From positions 155,326 to 219,325 of the forward strand of contig NZ_JABUXV010000010.1 of assembly GCF_014897705.1 (NCBI RefSeq): a stretch of DNA of 64,000 nucleotides. The letters run 5' to 3'. Under the pieces are notes generated by a model, which saw only the letters and a list, made by a program, of their open reading frames with translations, was not told the DNA's origin and ran no database searches. This DNA comes from Brachybacterium sp. FME24. Lineage in GTDB: Bacteria; Actinomycetota; Actinomycetes; Actinomycetales; Dermabacteraceae. The position numbers and the translations under genes were made by a program. Numbering within the stretch: position 1 is the first letter of the stretch; each line of letters starts with the position of its first letter. Shown here one piece after another: positions 61,939 to 64,000 of the stretch.

Positions 61939-62000
61939 CGGCAGAGCTCGAGGGCTATGACCGCACAACCGTGAGGTCCACGCCCGTCCGCGCCCGCTGA
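61908..62000 (+). pseudogene. Out-of-frame C-terminal piece of the exported protein
   Basis: From 61908 this frame reads WKGSEVTVEVTAELEG and ends RSTPVRAR with TGA at 61998-62000. It completes the Ig-like domain begun in the other frame (QWRADGTAIDGATSEQ). The two join if one base is inserted between 61907 and 61908. This is either a true mutation or a sequencing error. Confidence 0.65.
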
Positions 62001-62053
62001 ACAGACAGCGTGCAGACGCGCGGTTCCGACGTGACGGGTCGAGAGCAGGCCTT

Positions 62054-62083
62054 GGCGTTGCGAGTCATGACGTCGTGGTCACC
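62054..62083. repeat. Dispersed GTCATGAC element, copy 2
   Basis: Read on the reverse strand this segment matches 39929-39958 at about 25 of 30 positions, with identical blocks GGTGACC, ACGTCATGAC and GCAAC. It lies in the space before the metallophosphoesterase gene. Confidence 0.5.
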
Positions 62084-62108
62084 GCGCTGGGAAGGAGGCG
62101 CCACCACG

Positions 62109-62140
62109 TTCGTTCATGACGCATTTCGTTCATGACGCAT
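62109..62140. repeat. Perfect 16-bp tandem duplication
   Basis: TTCGTTCATGACGCAT occurs twice head to tail (62109-62124, 62125-62140). Each copy holds the TCATGACG core also found in the dispersed element just upstream. It is about 100 bp before the metallophosphoesterase start and could be a recent slippage duplication or a double regulator site. Confidence 0.7.
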
Positions 62141-62238
62141 TCACCGCGCCGATCTCTCCGGTCGCCTCGCGCGCCATGCGGATCCGCTGAGATGGGTCGC
62201 TCAGATCCAGTCCCCTCCCCCACCCCACGGAGATCCCC

Positions 62239-63270
62239 ATGGCAGCCCTGTCCCGTCGACAACTTCTCACCACGGCGCTCACCGTGGGCGTGATCGCGCC
62301 CGCGGCCCCCGCCCTCGCCGCGCCGGAGACCTCCCCCGGTGCGAAGCACACCGACGGTCGACGCTTCGCGCTGACGATCATGCAGACCAACGACCTCCAC
62401 GGCCATCTGCGCGAGATCGTCACGGGCCAGGATGGCCAGCCGCACGAGAACAACGTCGCGAAGTACGCGACGCTGATCGATCAGGTGCGCGCGGAGGAGG
62501 AGAACGTGCTCGTGCTCGACGCCGGCGACCTGTTCCTGCGCGGCGAGTTCGAGACGTTCCAGGGCGCGCTGGAGACCGAGATCCTCAAGGAGATCGGCTT
62601 CGACGCGACCGTCATCGGCAACAACGACTTCCGCGTGTTCCCCGCCGGCACCGGCACCGCCGAGTCTTCATACGAGCAGATGAAGGACTACCAGCGCACG
62701 CTGAACTTCCCGATCCTGCTGGGCAACGTCGTGGTCGAGGAGACCGGGAAGTACCTCTCGTTCACGAAGCCCCACACCACGCAGAACTTCGCCGGCGTGA
62801 AGGTGGGGATCATCGGCGTGACCGCGATGAAGCCGGAGCTGCGCGAATGGGAGGACGTCGCCACGCTCGACTTCATCGATCCCGTCGAGGCGCTCGAGGG
62901 CGGCCTGATCGAGGAGGTCGGGGCGAAGGCCGATGTCACCGTGGTGCTCAGCCACGCCGGCAACCCCGACGACCACCGGATCGCGCAGGTCGCCGGCGTG
63001 GACGCCGTGCTCGGCGGGGACACCCACAAGATCATCCGTACGCCGGAGACCGAGCAGAACCCCGAGGGCCACACCGTGCCGATCACCGCCGGCGGCGGCG
63101 AGCAGGAGCACTACCTGGGCCGTCTCGACCTCACGTTCGAGGTGCAGGACGGGCAGTACGTGCTCCTCGAGCACGAGGGGTTCCTCTACGAGGACCTCAC
63201 CGCCGTCGAGGAGGATCCGCGGATCGTCGCTCTCATCGAGGAGTACCGGGAGCAGCTCGCCGCGCAGTGA
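62239..63270 (+). CDS. Tat-exported metallophosphoesterase (5'-nucleotidase N-domain type)
   Basis: This 343-aa protein has the signal peptide SRRQLLTTALTVGVIAPAAPALA (twin-Arg, AxA-like cleavage). All calcineurin-like metal motifs are present: MQTNDLHGH, VLDAGDLFLRG, IGNNDF (Asn in place of the usual His), VVLSHAGN and LGGDTHK. The C-terminal 5'-nucleotidase domain of UshA is absent, so it stands as a single-domain phosphoesterase at the cell surface. ACGGAG precedes the ATG. Possible substrates are nucleotides or polyphosphate-type esters; exact specificity unknown. Confidence 0.9.
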   Translation: MAALSRRQLLTTALTVGVIAPAAPALAAPETSPGAKHTDGRRFALTIMQTNDLHGHLREIVTGQDGQPHENNVAKYATLIDQVRAEEENVLVLDAGDLFLRGEFETFQGALETEILKEIGFDATVIGNNDFRVFPAGTGTAESSYEQMKDYQRTLNFPILLGNVVVEETGKYLSFTKPHTTQNFAGVKVGIIGVTAMKPELREWEDVATLDFIDPVEALEGGLIEEVGAKADVTVVLSHAGNPDDHRIAQVAGVDAVLGGDTHKIIRTPETEQNPEGHTVPITAGGGEQEHYLGRLDLTFEVQDGQYVLLEHEGFLYEDLTAVEEDPRIVALIEEYREQLAAQ

Positions 63271-63282
63271 GGGCGGTGCGGC

Positions 63283-63639
63283 TCAGCCGCGCAGGCAGAA
63301 GGGGTGCCCGGCCGGGTCGCGCAGCACTCGCGATCGCTCGGGGCTGGGCTGATCGTCTTCCGCGGTGGCGCCGAGCCGGACGGCCTCCTGTTCGGCGCTG
63401 TCCAGATCGTCCACCGCGAGGTCGAGGTGGATCTGCTGGGAGCGCTCGACGGACGGCCAGGTCGGTGGCTGGTAGCCGTCGACACGAGCCATCCCGAGGA
63501 ACACGCTGTCGGTCTTGACCGCGCAGAAATCGGGCGTCTCGACCGCCAGCTCGCCCCCGAGCATGTCGGCCCAGAAGCGGGCGAGGGGGCCGGGGTCGGA
63601 GGATTCGAGATTGATCGCGGCGATGTGGGCGATGGGCAT
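63283..63639 (-). CDS. VOC family protein
   Basis: This 118-aa two-module vicinal-oxygen-chelate protein has IAHIAAINLESSDPGPLARFW at the start, HLDLAVDDLDSAEQEAVRLGA in the middle and VLRDPAGHPFCL at the end. This is the single-domain glyoxalase-like form common in actinobacteria. Metal ligands His and Glu are partly replaced, so enzymatic activity is uncertain. GGAG precedes the ATG. It lies 103 bp after the aldo/keto reductase on the same strand. Confidence 0.85.
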   Translation of the reverse strand: MPIAHIAAINLESSDPGPLARFWADMLGGELAVETPDFCAVKTDSVFLGMARVDGYQPPTWPSVERSQQIHLDLAVDDLDSAEQEAVRLGATAEDDQPSPERSRVLRDPAGHPFCLRG

Positions 63640-63742
63640 GAGGACTCCATGAGGTCGAGGGTCTGGATCGAGGGTGCTGGGCTGGGCTGGGGCGTCGCCG
63701 CACATGTCGTCGGCGCGCCGAAGGTCGGCCGAGGACAGGCAG

Positions 63743-64000
63743 TCAGGCGACGGGGAGGTACGGGTCATCGAGCAGGCTGCGGTCACCGTCGACGCCGTGG
63801 GCCAGTGCGCTGGCCACGTCCTCGAAGGGGGCACCCGGCCGGATTGCACCGACCTCGTCCAGCTGACGGTGCTGCGCGTCGCTGAGTTCGACGTCGAGGG
63901 CATCGAGATACCCCTTCAGGTGGGCCGGGGTGCGGGGTCCCACGGTCGGGATCATCGAGGTCTGCGCGCGTGCCGCTCGGCCGCGCAACCAGGCCAGTGC
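63743..64000 (-). CDS. Aldo/keto reductase, C-terminal part (runs off the window)
   Basis: Only the last 85 residues lie in the window. They show the AKR ending: SMIPTVGPRTPAHLKGYLDA (the NADPH-binding strand, equivalent to 'IPG..s..hl.en..a'), ELSDAQHRQLDEVGAIRPGAP and a final PYLPVA. The frame stays open to the window edge at 64000. Substrate unknown. The gene is upstream of, and on the same strand as, the VOC protein. Confidence 0.85.
   Translation of the reverse strand, partial: ALAWLRGRAARAQTSMIPTVGPRTPAHLKGYLDALDVELSDAQHRQLDEVGAIRPGAPFEDVASALAHGVDGDRSLLDDPYLPVA

Overview
The window is high-GC, gene-dense DNA with actinobacterial features. G/C dominates third codon positions. GTG starts are common. 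Many promoters put a TANNNT -10 box exactly six bases before the start codon, which implies leaderless mRNA. PRD/PTS regulators, an SrmL-type PheS paralogue, CsbD and Tat-lipoproteins occur together. A Micrococcales member, Brachybacterium-like by overall impression, is the best guess; this is inference. No rRNA, tRNA, transposase, phage gene or CRISPR array was recognised.

Layout, left to right. 0.1-5 kb: the PheS-related ligase, an SDR, and a reverse-strand trio (DUF6226/DUF1990 fusion, RidA, DapA-like lyase) bracketed by two copies of an intergenic palindrome. 5.4-12.8 kb: DAHP synthase with a leaderless Trp-Phe-Tyr leader peptide and attenuator, divergent from a 647-aa aconitase-like gene followed by an ATP-grasp/S15-hydrolase pair. 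12.8-20.7 kb: methyltransferase, CsbD, small zinc ribbon, a solitary Phd-type antitoxin with a duplicated promoter array, an XRE regulator, a cytosolic sulfatase, a PQQ-type sugar dehydrogenase lipoprotein and an SDR. 20.9-27 kb: a five-gene operon (GlpP-type antiterminator, MFS, SDR, FAD oxidase, FGGY kinase) matching the gene content of the uncharacterised E. coli ygc region, with an intrinsic terminator between the antiterminator gene and the rest.

27-38.6 kb: DUF421, a hydrolase, a GntR/SIS/PTS IIC-IIB cluster, a divergent TetR/berberine-bridge-type oxidase pair, an SDR, a divergent MerR/DoxX pair and a VOC protein. 38.9-45.4 kb: adenine deaminase, photolyase, a truncated glycosyltransferase, a sigma-region-2-only protein and a KatE catalase whose leader can fold over its ribosome-binding site. 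45.4-51.8 kb: one reverse-strand operon (GntR, NanA/DapA-type lyase, sugar ABC transporter without ATPase, cytosolic sulfatase), with an 18-bp operator on the regulator's own -10 box. 52.8-58.9 kb: a complete ascorbate-family PTS operon with class II aldolase, P-loop kinase and PRD/EIIA regulator. 59-64 kb: DUF1801, an unknown protein, an exported protein with a 3' frameshift, a Tat-exported metallophosphoesterase, a VOC protein and the 3' end of an aldo/keto reductase.

The main themes are carbohydrate and polyol catabolism (one ABC, two PTS and one MFS route, each beside its own regulator) and compact local control: attenuation, antitermination, leaderless promoters with operators on the -10, and a MerR-type 19-bp spacer.
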